From Pseudomonas taiwanensis (GTDB lineage: Bacteria > Pseudomonadota > Gammaproteobacteria > Pseudomonadales > Pseudomonadaceae), in the NCBI RefSeq assembly GCF_013393345.1, contig NZ_QJRF01000040.1, positions 62,001-126,000 of the forward strand: a stretch of DNA of 64,000 nt, given 5' to 3'. A model generated the notes under the pieces. That model had not been told where the DNA came from and did not search any database. It saw nothing but the letters and a program-made list of their open reading frames with translations. This document shows positions 37,434 through 45,803 of this stretch, piece by piece. Made by a program: the position numbers and the translations under genes. The first letter of the stretch is position 1; each line of letters begins with the position of its first letter.

Positions 37434-39498
37434 CCGGCACCCCCAGTCGCTGTTCGCGACCTTCCACCAGGCAGCCGAGGTGCTGGCGCGCTACCGGCAG
37501 TTCGAGCAATTCGGCGGCCGCCACCGGCAAGCGGCGCCGCCAGTTGGGATGCAGATCACCGGGGCCCGGCAGGTTGGGCTGCTCGGACTCTCCCAGCAGG
37601 TCCTCCAGCGGCACGAGCACCAGCGGCGCGGGTGTCTCCGCGACATAGCCGATGCAGGCCTGCACGCAATGCTCGATGTCGTGCTCATGGGGCGAAAGAT
37701 GGCCCTCCACCCGCAATGCGGCCGTCAGGGCCTTGCATTCTTGCTGGCGAAGCTCGAAGTCGTTGCGGGTGGTCTCGAGGTCGCTGTGGCCGGCTTTCAG
37801 ACGCCAGTTGATGTCCTGGCCCTGGAACCAGCCCTGCAGGGTCGGCAGGTCATGGGTCGTGGTCGTCGCCAGGGCGTCATGGGGCCAGTCGCAGGGCGGG
37901 GCGAAGGCACCGTCGGCATGCTCGAACAACAGCACGCGCATGCCCAGGACATTACGCCGTGCGAGCTCTTGCCGTAGGCCATCGGGAACCGTGCCGAGGT
38001 CTTCGCCGATCACCAGGCCCTGGCTGCGCCAGGCCTCCAGGCTGATCAGGCGCAACAGGTCCTGGAGCGGGAAGCTCAAGTAGGCGCCGCTTCCAGGGTC
38101 GGCACCTTCGGGGATCACCCAGAGTCGTTGTAGCCCCATGACGTGGTCGATCCGCACCCCGCCGGCGCAGCCGAAGCTGGCCCGCAGCATCTGGATGAAT
38201 GCCTGGTAGCCGTGCTCTTTCAGGCCCAGGGGTGAGAACGCCCAGACGCCCCAGTTCTGACCGGAGCGGTTGAGGATGTCTGGCGGCGCACCCACGGTGA
38301 CGCTGGCCAGCAGCTGTTCCTGGCACGCCCAGGCCTGGCTGCCCGCACAGTCCGCGCCCACGGCGAGATCGGCGATCAGCCCGATGCCCATGCCGGCGCC
38401 GATGGCGGCGATCTGCGCGCGTTCCAGCCCACGGACCACCAGCCATTGGGCAAAGGCATGGAACTCCACTTCGCGGGCATGCTCGCGGGCGAAACGCTGG
38501 ACGGCGGAGTGGCTGGGATTGCGCAAATGCTCCGGCCAGCAGCGCCAATCCCCCGAAGCACCGCTGGCCAGCATATGTCCGTGCAAGGCTTCGAAGCGGC
38601 AATGCAGGAGCAGGGCGTCACCCGCCTGTTCACGGAAGCGCTCGAAGTCGTGGCGCAACGCACCGTGTTCGTCGTCGAACTGCTGGTAGAGCTGGCGAAG
38701 GACCGCCATCCGCGCCCGGGAAAGCGCCGGCCAGTCGAGCAGAGGCAAGGATTCGAGGCGAGCGTACTCGGCACCCAGACCGGTCGCCGCCAAGGCTCGT
38801 GCCAGTGCGCCATCGCCGAGCACACTGGCAGGGGCCGCATGCAGCACGTTGAAGTGAAGGCGGCTGGAGGGTGAATAGGGGCCGTACTGTTCACCATTGG
38901 CGCTGAACATGGCGTGTACCGGGCTGATGGCCAGCGCGTCGGCGCCATGGTGGCCGGCGCTACAGGCGAGGTTCTCGACAGCGCGGGTGTCGCCGAGGCC
39001 GCCGTCTCCAGCCCGGCGCAGGGCGTAGAGCTGGGCGGTCAGGCCCCAGGCGTGCTCATGGCCGACCAGTTCGCGAACACTGGGGCAAGCGGGTGGGGCG
39101 ACGGCAAGGCAGAGTTCACTGTCGCCGATCAGCAACGGGTGGTAGCCGCAGGCGTCGGGGGCGCTCAGACCGCAGTCCGCATCGAGCCGTCCTTCGCGCA
39201 GCCGGCCATCGTCCAGACGCAGCTGGTAGCCCTGACCGGGACGCCCGATTCCGGCCAGGGACAACCGTTCGCCCTGGTCGAGCACGATCAGCGGGCCGAG
39301 GCGGGCGGCCTGCTGGCGCTCGCGCACACCGGCCAGGCTGCCGGCTATCTGCTGGGGGGAATGCGCCGCGTAGCCCATGGCTTCCAGGAGGCCACGCTGG
39401 ACTTCGGAACTGACTCGCTGCGGCTGGCCATTGGCATCCACCCAGTCCAGTTGCAGACCGGCGGCGTTGGCCAGTTCCGCCAGTTGCACGTCGCTCAT
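37426..39498 (-). CDS. malQ: MalQ, 4-alpha-glucanotransferase
   Basis: A 690-residue GH77 enzyme that disproportionates maltodextrins. The catalytic Asp is in G-V-R-I-D-H-V-M-G-L and the Glu in V-I-G-E-D-L-G-T-V-P. The T-T-T-H-D-L-P-T family motif follows. The long N-terminal part (about 150 residues) is typical of the proteobacterial long form. Its start overlaps treZ by 4 bases and its end overlaps treY. In this operon it would reshape short glucans for TreY or GlgP. Confidence 0.93.
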   Translation of the reverse strand: MSDVQLAELANAAGLQLDWVDANGQPQRVSSEVQRGLLEAMGYAAHSPQQIAGSLAGVRERQQAARLGPLIVLDQGERLSLAGIGRPGQGYQLRLDDGRLREGRLDADCGLSAPDACGYHPLLIGDSELCLAVAPPACPSVRELVGHEHAWGLTAQLYALRRAGDGGLGDTRAVENLACSAGHHGADALAISPVHAMFSANGEQYGPYSPSSRLHFNVLHAAPASVLGDGALARALAATGLGAEYARLESLPLLDWPALSRARMAVLRQLYQQFDDEHGALRHDFERFREQAGDALLLHCRFEALHGHMLASGASGDWRCWPEHLRNPSHSAVQRFAREHAREVEFHAFAQWLVVRGLERAQIAAIGAGMGIGLIADLAVGADCAGSQAWACQEQLLASVTVGAPPDILNRSGQNWGVWAFSPLGLKEHGYQAFIQMLRASFGCAGGVRIDHVMGLQRLWVIPEGADPGSGAYLSFPLQDLLRLISLEAWRSQGLVIGEDLGTVPDGLRQELARRNVLGMRVLLFEHADGAFAPPCDWPHDALATTTTHDLPTLQGWFQGQDINWRLKAGHSDLETTRNDFELRQQECKALTAALRVEGHLSPHEHDIEHCVQACIGYVAETPAPLVLVPLEDLLGESEQPNLPGPGDLHPNWRRRLPVAAAELLELPVARQHLGCLVEGREQRLGVPDG

Positions 39499-41258
39499 GG
39501 CGCCGGTTCCAGCAGTGCCAGGGCGCTTCGGGGCGGCAAGCGGCCTTCGGCCAGGTCGACACCTTGGACTCGATGGGTGAAAAGAATCTCCGCGTTGTCA
39601 TTCACGGGTTCCAGGGCGACCGGGGATTCCCCAAGGTTGATCAGGATGTCCAGGCGGCTGCCGTCGCCCATCTGCCATGCAGCGCATACCGCATCGGAAC
39701 CCAGTACACCGGACTCCAGGGCGCGGGAGCCGTGCAGCCGAGGGATGATGCTGGCGTGGCGCAGGCTGAGCAGGTTTCGATAGAAGGCCAGGTATTCGCG
39801 GTGCCGCAGCTGATTGGCCAGGTCGAGATCGGGCAGGCAGCGATTGAAGGTGTGGGCAGCGTTGGGGTCGGGGATGTTCTCGCGCAAGGCGGGGTCGCTA
39901 AAGGCTGGAAATGCCGCGAACTCGTTACGCCGGCCTTCACGAACCGCGGCCCCTAACGCTTCAGGGTGATCGGTGAAGTAGAGAAAGGGTTGCGTCGAGC
40001 CCCATTCCTCGCCCATGAACAGCAGCGGAATCATCGGCGAGAGCAGCAACAGCACGGCAGCGGCCTTCAGCGCATCCAGGTCGGCGAGTGCCGGCAGCCG
40101 TTCACCGTAGGCGCGATTACCGACCTGATCGTGGTTCTGCAGGAAGAAAACGAAGGCGCTGGGCGGCAGGTGGGCGCTGGGCTCGCCACGGGCGAAACCA
40201 TTGCGGTCGGATTGGCCCTGGAAGGCGAAGCCTTCCCCCAGGCAGGTGGCCAGCTTGAGGGCCGGCGCCTCGGCGAAATCCGCGTAGTAGCCGTGCCGTT
40301 CGCCGGTGAGCAGGACGTGCAGGGCATTGTGCGCGTCATCGTTCCACTGGGCATCGAAGCCGTGCTCCAGCAGGCTGGACTGGTTGAACTCGTTTTCCAG
40401 CACGAGATGCACATGACGGTTGCGCGGGAGGGTCGTTCGCACACGGTTGGCAAGTTCCAGCATGAACGCCGTGTCACGAATGGCATGCACCGCGTCAATG
40501 CGCAGGCCATCCACGCGATAGTCCTGGAGCCACATCAAGGCGTTCTCGATGAAATACTCGCTGACCTCGGGCCGGCGGAAATCGATGGCATCGCCCCAGG
40601 GAGTCTGGCGGTCGGCGCGGAAGAAGTCCGACGCGTAATGGCCGAGGTAATTCCCTTCAGGCCCGAAGTGGTTGTAGACCACATCCACCAGCACCATCAG
40701 CCCCAGTTCATGGGCACGGTCGATCAGGCTGCGCAACTCATCCGGCGTCCCGTAGGAGGAATCCGGAGCGAAGGGCAGGACGCCGTCGTAGCCCCAATTG
40801 CGCTTACCCGGAAATTCACCGAGGGGCATGAGTTCCACTGCCGTGACACCCAGCTCAGCCAGGGTCGGCAGGTAGGCTTCCACTTCCGCGAAGCCTCCCA
40901 GCAGCCCGACGTGCAGCTCGTAGATCACCGCCTCGTGCCAGGGACGCCCGCGCCAGTCCGTCATGCGCCAGGAGTAGGCTGCGGGATCGACCACCATGCT
41001 GAAGCCGTGGATGTCTCCGGCCTGTTTGCGCGAGGCCGGGTCCGGGACCCGGCGCTCGCCGTCAACGACATAGCGGTATCCGGTATCCGCGCCGCACGCC
41101 AGTTCGCCACCAAACCAGCCTCCGGGTTGCTCCGCCAGCGGGTGCAGGGAACCATGCATCAGCTCCACCGCCACGCTGCGGCAATCTGGAGCCCAGAGCG
41201 CGAATCGGGTGGTGTGCGGGCCGATCAGACGGGCTCCATGGAGCGGGTCGGTGATCAC
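39495..41258 (-). CDS. treZ: TreZ, malto-oligosyltrehalose trehalohydrolase
   Basis: A 587-residue GH13_10 enzyme that releases trehalose from TreY products. The N-terminal domain has F-A-L-W-A-P-D-C-R-S-V-A-V-E-L. The barrel has the nucleophile in G-L-R-I-D-A-V-H-A-I-R-D and the acid/base in L-V-L-E-N-E-F-N. I place the start at GTG 41258, which overlaps the glgA stop (GTGA) and follows AGGGGA; a GTG seven codons earlier is the alternative. It overlaps malQ by 4 bases. Confidence 0.93.
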   Translation of the reverse strand: MITDPLHGARLIGPHTTRFALWAPDCRSVAVELMHGSLHPLAEQPGGWFGGELACGADTGYRYVVDGERRVPDPASRKQAGDIHGFSMVVDPAAYSWRMTDWRGRPWHEAVIYELHVGLLGGFAEVEAYLPTLAELGVTAVELMPLGEFPGKRNWGYDGVLPFAPDSSYGTPDELRSLIDRAHELGLMVLVDVVYNHFGPEGNYLGHYASDFFRADRQTPWGDAIDFRRPEVSEYFIENALMWLQDYRVDGLRIDAVHAIRDTAFMLELANRVRTTLPRNRHVHLVLENEFNQSSLLEHGFDAQWNDDAHNALHVLLTGERHGYYADFAEAPALKLATCLGEGFAFQGQSDRNGFARGEPSAHLPPSAFVFFLQNHDQVGNRAYGERLPALADLDALKAAAVLLLLSPMIPLLFMGEEWGSTQPFLYFTDHPEALGAAVREGRRNEFAAFPAFSDPALRENIPDPNAAHTFNRCLPDLDLANQLRHREYLAFYRNLLSLRHASIIPRLHGSRALESGVLGSDAVCAAWQMGDGSRLDILINLGESPVALEPVNDNAEILFTHRVQGVDLAEGRLPPRSALALLEPAP

Positions 41259-42793
41259 AGCGCGTCCCCTGCCTCGCACGGGCCGTCCACCAGCCGCTGG
41301 TACAGCTCGTCATAGGGCCAGATCGTACGGCCCCAATAGAGGGGCGAATCCATGGCATGGGTGCGCATGGCGTCCAGCAACGCGGGATGCCGGTACACCG
41401 CCAGGGCACGATCGATGGCATCCCGGTAGCTGTCCACGGTTTCATCCTCGAAATGGAATCCGGTGACGCCGTCCTCGATGGTGTCCGCCAAACCGCCTGT
41501 GCGATGCGCGATGGGCAGCGAGCCGAAGCACTGGGCGTACATCTGGCTGAGGCCACACGGCTCGAAACGCGAGGGCATGAGCAGGAAGTCGCTGCCGGCG
41601 AACATACGCCGCGCCACGGTTTCATCGAAGCCGATGCTCACGCCGATACGGCCGGGATAGCTCTCGCCCAGGTCGACCATCGCCTGTTCCAGCTCCGGTT
41701 CGCCCTGGCCGATCACAACGATGCTGCCACCGGCTTCGACGATATGCCCGGCCACATCGTGGGTGAGGTCGATGCCTTTCTGCTGCACCAGGCGGGAGAT
41801 CACGGCAAACAATGGGCCGTCGTGCATTTCCAGGTTGAAGCGCTCTCGTACATGGCGCGCGTTGGCTTCCTTGCCTTGCCAGCGGCCGGCGCTGAAACCC
41901 TGCACGAGGTGGGGGTCGCTGCGCGGCTCCCAGCTTTCGTCGATGCCGTTGATGATCCCGCTCAGCTGGCCGTCGTTGACCTTGGCCTGCAACATGCCTT
42001 CCAGCCCGCAGCCGAACAGCGGCGTGGTGATTTCCTGGGCATAGGTTTCGCTGACGGTGGTCACATGGTTCGAGTAAGCGATGCCCCCCTTGAGGAAGGA
42101 CAGCTTGCCGTAGAACTCCAGGGCCTCGGAGGTGAGGGCTTCGGCGGGGATGCCGAGTTCCGCACTGCATTTCATTTCGCACAGGCCCTGATAGGCGAGG
42201 TTGTGGATAGTGAATACACGCGGCGTGTCCACGCCGTGCCAAGCCATGTAGGCGGGTGCCAGGGCGGCCGGCCAGTCGTTGGCATGGACCAGTTCCGGGC
42301 ACCAACTGATGCACGCGGTGCCGTCGGCGATCTGCGCGGCCGCCAGACCGAGGCGGGCAAAGCGGATGTGGTTGTCCGGCCAGTCGTGGCCGTGGCCATC
42401 GCCGTAGGGCGTCCCTTCCCGTTCATAGAGTTCAGGGCAGATCAGCAGATAGACGATGAGGCCGTCGGGCAGGTCCATGCGGCCAATGCGGCAAGGGGGC
42501 AGGGCGGCCAGGCCGTTCACCTGGCCGATCATGCGAATGGGATAGCCACTTTCCAGTACCTGTCGATAGCCGGGCAGCAGCACGCGCATGTCGTGGTGGG
42601 CGGACAATGCCTTCGGCAACGCTGCCGAGACATCGCCCAGCCCGCCGACCTTGACCAGGTCGGCCAGCTCCGATGTGACGAAGAGGATGCGCTTCTTGGT
42701 CGCCTGCAAGCTGCCCAGATGCAATTCGGCCCTGGGCCTGGGTTCGATGCAAACAGCTTCGTCGACCTGGGCCGTGGCTACAGCAGTTCCCAT
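41255..42793 (-). CDS. glgA: GlgA, glycogen (starch-type) synthase
   Basis: A 512-residue GT5 enzyme that adds glucose from a nucleotide sugar to alpha-1,4-glucan. The substrate-binding loop L-V-K-V-G-G-L-G-D-V-S lies near the start and P-S-R-F-E-P-C-G-L-S-Q-M-Y, then H-R-T-G-G-L-A-D-T-I, near the end. The ATG at 42793 follows GGAG by 8 bases; the frame runs further upstream without support. About 45 residues precede the first strand, longer than in E. coli GlgA. First gene of glgA-treZ-malQ-treY-DUF2934-glgX. No glgC is in the window, so the donor (ADP- or UDP-glucose) is open. Confidence 0.93.
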   Translation of the reverse strand: MGTAVATAQVDEAVCIEPRPRAELHLGSLQATKKRILFVTSELADLVKVGGLGDVSAALPKALSAHHDMRVLLPGYRQVLESGYPIRMIGQVNGLAALPPCRIGRMDLPDGLIVYLLICPELYEREGTPYGDGHGHDWPDNHIRFARLGLAAAQIADGTACISWCPELVHANDWPAALAPAYMAWHGVDTPRVFTIHNLAYQGLCEMKCSAELGIPAEALTSEALEFYGKLSFLKGGIAYSNHVTTVSETYAQEITTPLFGCGLEGMLQAKVNDGQLSGIINGIDESWEPRSDPHLVQGFSAGRWQGKEANARHVRERFNLEMHDGPLFAVISRLVQQKGIDLTHDVAGHIVEAGGSIVVIGQGEPELEQAMVDLGESYPGRIGVSIGFDETVARRMFAGSDFLLMPSRFEPCGLSQMYAQCFGSLPIAHRTGGLADTIEDGVTGFHFEDETVDSYRDAIDRALAVYRHPALLDAMRTHAMDSPLYWGRTIWPYDELYQRLVDGPCEAGDAL

Positions 42794-42955
42794 AATGTGC
42801 TCCGATTCGTCGTGGACCATGTTTTGGCGATGCCCTTGGCTGGCAGGTTTCCCGCCGAGCCCGGACGCGCACGTCTGATTTCCTTTTGTCCGGGCTCTTC
42901 GCAAGCCCTGCTGCCATCTGTGAGTGGTTGCCCTGGACTGGGTCCCACACTTTTT

Positions 42956-42982
42956 GCTGACTGGCTGGATTTGCTTAGGTTC
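42956..42982 (-). promoter_or_regulatory. ECF-sigma-type promoter candidate for the glgA operon
   Basis: On the minus strand GAACCT, 16 bases, TCAGC, 163 bases upstream of glgA. Same -10 box as the candidates for galU and hemerythrin. Confidence 0.35.
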
Positions 42983-43021
42983 GACTTATTTCTCACCTCG
43001 CCGCCGTTTGGAGGGAAACCT

Positions 43022-43048
43022 GAACTTTGCCTATGGGGGTCATTCCAT
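43022..43048 (+). promoter_or_regulatory. ECF-sigma-type promoter candidate for the pncC/cinA-like operon
   Basis: GAACTT, 16 bases, TCCAT, ending 36 bases before the start codon. The -35 box equals the AlgU consensus. Confidence 0.45.
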
Positions 43049-43084
43049 AAGGGCATGAGCGCCGGGCAAAGAGAGAGCGGAACC

Positions 43085-43567
43085 ATGGTTGAAATAGACG
43101 AAGTCGTGAGTTTCCTGGACCGGTACGGGCTGCGCCTGGCAACCGCCGAGTCCTGCACCGCGGGTCTGATGGCTTCCATGCTGGCGGAGGTGTCCGGCAG
43201 CGGATCGGTGCTCGTGTGCGGCTTCGTGGTCTACGCGCCCGAGGCCAAGGAGCGTCTTCTGGGGGTGAACCCACGGACCATCGAACAATTCGGCCTCACC
43301 AGCGAGGAAGTAACGCGGGAGATGGCCATCGGCGCCCTGCACGCGAGTCGTGCCGATATTGCGCTGGCCAATACCGGCCTGGCGGAGGCCGATGGCGAGA
43401 TGGATGGCGTGCAGTGCTTCGCCTGCGCCATGCGGCTGGAGGATCACGAAGGGGTGGTGAGTGAAACCGTGCGTTTCGATGGGGAACGCAACGAAGTGCG
43501 CGAGGCCGCTGCCCGGCACGCGTTACTGAATATTCCTTATTACTACGAACGCCTGCGCCGGACCTGA
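43085..43567 (+). CDS. CinA C-terminal-domain amidase (PncC-type, NMN deamidase family)
   Basis: A 160-residue single-domain protein like the C-terminal half of CinA. A-T-A-E-S-C-T-A-G at 19-27 includes the catalytic-type Ser23, and A-N-T-G-L-A-E-A-D-G, a variant of the usual G-x-A-G-P loop, follows near residue 100. Relatives hydrolyse nicotinamide mononucleotide to recycle pyridine nucleotides. The altered second loop (N-T-G-L-A in place of G-x-x-G-P) leaves activity uncertain. It is divergent from glgA. The Cys-rich gene follows after 4 bases. Confidence 0.8.
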   Translation: MVEIDEVVSFLDRYGLRLATAESCTAGLMASMLAEVSGSGSVLVCGFVVYAPEAKERLLGVNPRTIEQFGLTSEEVTREMAIGALHASRADIALANTGLAEADGEMDGVQCFACAMRLEDHEGVVSETVRFDGERNEVREAAARHALLNIPYYYERLRRT

Positions 43568-43571
43568 CGCC

Positions 43572-43913
43572 ATGGAACCTCGCCGCGAAGCCTGCAGCCG
43601 CTGCATCGTCACCTGTTCGGTGTGTATCACCCGTTTCCTGCTGGTGGAGAACGAAGCGGAGCGCCGGGCCATCCGTCGCTGCCGCGATCTCTGCGGCGAA
43701 TGCATGGATACCTGCCGGCAGATGCTCGACCTGATGGAGCATGACAGTCGCTACACCGAGAGCTACGGCCCCTTCTGCGCCGCCATGTGCCGACTCTGCG
43801 CGACCGAGTGCGCGCGCCACCCGACGGCCGAGTGCCAGGATTGCCGAAAAACCTGCGAGGAATGCGCGCGGCTGCTCGACCGACGCCCAGCGCCCCTTGC
43901 CCCATCACCATAA
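43572..43913 (+). CDS. Cys-rich four-helix copper-type protein (DUF326/Csp-like), copy A
   Basis: A 113-residue protein with about 17 cysteines spaced C-x-x-C or C-x3-C along helices: C-S-R-C-I-V-T-C-S-V-C, C-R-D-L-C-G-E-C-M-D-T-C, C-A-A-M-C-R-L-C-A-T-E-C and C-Q-D-C-R-K-T-C-E-E-C. Csp-type four-helix bundles with inward cysteines store many Cu(I) ions. No signal peptide is present, so it is cytosolic. It is 4 bases after the cinA-like gene and shares its transcript. A shorter paralogue is at 50569-50901. Copper binding is inferred from the pattern. Confidence 0.8.
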   Translation: MEPRREACSRCIVTCSVCITRFLLVENEAERRAIRRCRDLCGECMDTCRQMLDLMEHDSRYTESYGPFCAAMCRLCATECARHPTAECQDCRKTCEECARLLDRRPAPLAPSP

Positions 43914-43929
43914 ACGGGAGGAAATCCTC

Positions 43930-44100
43930 ATGAGCAAGCACCACCGAAAGCATCCGTATCCCGACGCACCCCAGACCATCTCCAGCGGCGGAGACCCGCA
44001 GACCGGTCGTACGACGGGCGGTAATGTCGGCAGCGACACCAACCGCGCCGAAAAAGCGCGCAAAGAGGGCCAGCATAGCCATGGAGGCAACCGCCCCTGA
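43930..44100 (+). CDS. Small hydrophilic protein (56 aa)
   Basis: A 56-residue protein rich in Gly, His, Lys, Asn, Thr and Arg, without hydrophobic segments (H-H-R-K-H-P-Y-P-D near the start, then G-G-N-V-G-S-D-T-N-R-A-E-K-A-R-K-E-G). GGGAGGAAA lies just before the ATG. The tail resembles the KGG-type protein at 53703. Third gene of the cinA-like operon. Likely a disordered stress protein; function unknown. Confidence 0.6.
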   Translation: MSKHHRKHPYPDAPQTISSGGDPQTGRTTGGNVGSDTNRAEKARKEGQHSHGGNRP

Positions 44101-44110
44101 GCGACTGATT

Positions 44111-44135
44111 GCGTCCTGCCCCTAGGGCGGGGCGC
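44111..44135 (+). terminator. GC-rich hairpin after the small hydrophilic gene
   Basis: GCGTCCTGCCC pairs with GGGCGGGGCGC (two G-T pairs) around a 3-base loop, 10 bases after the stop. There is no T run, so termination is possible but not certain. Confidence 0.4.
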
Positions 44136-44162
44136 AGTTGCCTACCATTGAAAATATTCCTT

Positions 44163-44189
44163 GAACCCCCTCGTGACCGGCTAGTCAGC
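44163..44189 (+). promoter_or_regulatory. ECF-sigma-type promoter candidate for galU
   Basis: GAACCC, 16 bases, TCAGC, 35 bases before the start codon. A 6-base inverted repeat (CTGATG/CATCAG, 44193-44208) lies between it and the ribosome site and could be an operator. Confidence 0.45.
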
Positions 44190-44224
44190 ATTCTGATGCC
44201 CACATCAGTAATGGAGCTGACACC

Positions 44225-45106
44225 ATGATCAAGAAGTGCCTCTTCCCTGCCGCTGGCTACGGTACCCGCTTCCTTCCGGCAACCAAGTCCATGCCCAAGG
44301 AAATGCTCCCGGTGGTGGACACGCCGCTGATCCAGTACGGCGTACAGGAAGCACTGGACGCTGGCCTGACGCAGATCTCCATGGTCACCGGACGAGGCAA
44401 GCGCGCTTTGGAAGACCATTTCGACATCAGCTACGAGCTGGAGAACGAGATCTGCAACACCGACAAGGAAAAAGCCCTGGATGGCATCCGACGCCTGATT
44501 GACGAATGTTCGTTCTCCTACACCCGCCAGACCCACATGAAGGGCCTTGGCCATGCCATTCTCAGCGGCCGCCCACTGATCGGCGATGCGCCATTTGCCG
44601 TGGTGCTGGCAGACGACCTGTGCCTGAACCCCGGCGGGGACGGCGTGCTGACCCAGATGGTCCAGCTCTACAACCAGTTCCGCTGCTCCATCGTGGCCAT
44701 CCAGGAAGTGCCGGCGGGGGAAACCGGCAAATACGGCATCGTCGCCGGCGAGTGCATGCGTGAAGGCCTGCTGCGTGTCGACCGGATGGTGGAGAAACCG
44801 CGTCCGGAAGATGCGCCTTCCAACCTGGCCATCATCGGCCGCTACATTCTGACGCCGGATATCTTCGACCTGATCGCGGCAACCCCGCCGGGCGCGGGTG
44901 GCGAGATCCAGATCACCGATGCCTTGATGAAGCAGGCCAGCCGTGGCTGCGTGCTGGCTTATCGCTTCCAGGGGCAACGCTTCGATTGCGGTTCGGCCCA
45001 GGGCTATGTCGAGGCGACGAATTTCTGCTTCGAGCACTTCTACAAGCCCGCCCAGGCGGCGCGGCTTTCGCAAGCGCTGGAGCAACAGCTGAAGGTGGTG
45101 GCCTGA
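44225..45106 (+). CDS. galU: GalU, UTP-glucose-1-phosphate uridylyltransferase
   Basis: A 293-residue enzyme making UDP-glucose from UTP and glucose-1-phosphate. The nucleotide loop A-A-G-Y-G-T-R-F-L-P-A-T-K-S-M-P-K-E-M-L opens the protein, with V-L-A-D-D-L-C in the centre and E-K-P near residue 193. It stands alone between a hairpin and a strong terminator. Within an alpha-glucan and trehalose island it would connect glucose-1-phosphate from GlgP with nucleotide-sugar supply. The stress-type promoter suggests this may be an additional copy to a housekeeping galU elsewhere, which cannot be checked here. Confidence 0.93.
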   Translation: MIKKCLFPAAGYGTRFLPATKSMPKEMLPVVDTPLIQYGVQEALDAGLTQISMVTGRGKRALEDHFDISYELENEICNTDKEKALDGIRRLIDECSFSYTRQTHMKGLGHAILSGRPLIGDAPFAVVLADDLCLNPGGDGVLTQMVQLYNQFRCSIVAIQEVPAGETGKYGIVAGECMREGLLRVDRMVEKPRPEDAPSNLAIIGRYILTPDIFDLIAATPPGAGGEIQITDALMKQASRGCVLAYRFQGQRFDCGSAQGYVEATNFCFEHFYKPAQAARLSQALEQQLKVVA

Positions 45107-45110
45107 CATG

Positions 45111-45142
45111 GAAAGCCAGGACCGAGCGGTCCTGGCTTCTTG
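45111..45142 (+). terminator. Rho-independent terminator after galU
   Basis: AAGCCAGGACC pairs perfectly with GGTCCTGGCTT around GAGC, starting 7 bases after the galU stop and followed by CTTG. Confidence 0.85.
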
Positions 45143-45144
45143 CC

Positions 45145-45240
45145 TCAATGCATGCGCGCAATGCCGCGCAGCAGGTTGGCGCTGACCTTGTCAGCGTTGC
45201 AGGTGGCAAAGTTGGCCAGCGAGATAATCCCGACCAGCCA
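45145..45240 (-). pseudogene. C-terminal remnant of a second CBS-domain protein
   Basis: On the minus strand about 31 codons read W-L-V-G-I-I-S-L-A-N-F-A-T-C, then a helix ending L-L-R-G-I-A-R-M-H and TGA. This aligns with the end of the intact CBS protein at 17910 (R-L-V-G-V-V-S-L-G-N-I-A-A-C, then V-L-Q-G-V-A-R-A-H), including the position of the stop. Upstream of the Trp the frame runs straight into the tandem repeat, so the rest of the gene has been lost. No start codon or ribosome site remains. Confidence 0.7.
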
Positions 45241-45556
45241 TTGGCAACCCTCTCCCCCGGCCCCTCTCCCTGAAGAGGAGAGGGGTGACTCCCAGCCCAC
45301 CTTCGGCACAGTCCTGTGGGGGCGATTTCAATCGCCAAGCAGGACGCAGTCCTGCCCTGTAGGAGCGAACTCATTCGCGAAATGGCGAGCACGGTGCCAG
45401 CCATTGGCAACCCTCTCCCCCGGGCCCCTCTCCCTGAAGAGGAGAGGGGTGACTCCCAGCCCACCTTCGGCACAGTCCTGTGGGGGCGATTTCAATCGCT
45501 AAGCAGGACGCAGTCCTGCCCTCTAGGAGCGAATTCATTCGCGAAGTGGCAAAGCA
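45234..45556. repeat. Two-copy tandem repeat (163 bp period)
   Basis: Units begin with CCAGCCATTGGCAACCCTC at 45234 and 45397. Each holds reversed module A (CCCCTCTCCCTGAAGAGGAGAGGGG), a GGGCGATTTCAATCGCC palindrome, CAGGACGCAGTCCTG and GAGCGAA-TCATTCGCGAA. The first 7 bases are also the last codons of the CBS remnant, so the second unit carries a copy of gene-derived sequence. Confidence 0.85.
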
Positions 45557-45803
45557 TCGTGACAGCCGGCGTCAGCCCTCACCCAACCCTCTCCCAGGGG
45601 GCTTTCCGTGCCTGCGTTCAGTCAGCCGCGTGTTTCAGGATGACTTATCCCTCACCAGCGCGAGTCACCCCTCGCCCTTTGGAAGAGGGGCCGGGGGTGA
45701 GGGTAGTGTCAGGCCTGCACCAATGACGCAAATGAAAATCAGATTGAATCCCCAGCCTCCACACCAGTCGACAGGAATAGAACCGAGGAAAGGGAGCCAT
45801 TCC
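45557..45803. repeat. Gap with a further module-A repeat
   Basis: A degenerate copy (CCCTCACCCAACCCTCTCCC) lies near 45577-45600 and a direct module A at about 45657-45713. The last 90 bases, 45714-45803, form the leader of the next gene and hold no motif I recognise. Confidence 0.6.

Noticed and set aside
41357-43567. 736-codon plus-strand frame opposite glgA
   Set aside because: Only its last 160 codons (from 43085) are real, as the CinA-like protein; the rest mirrors glgA.
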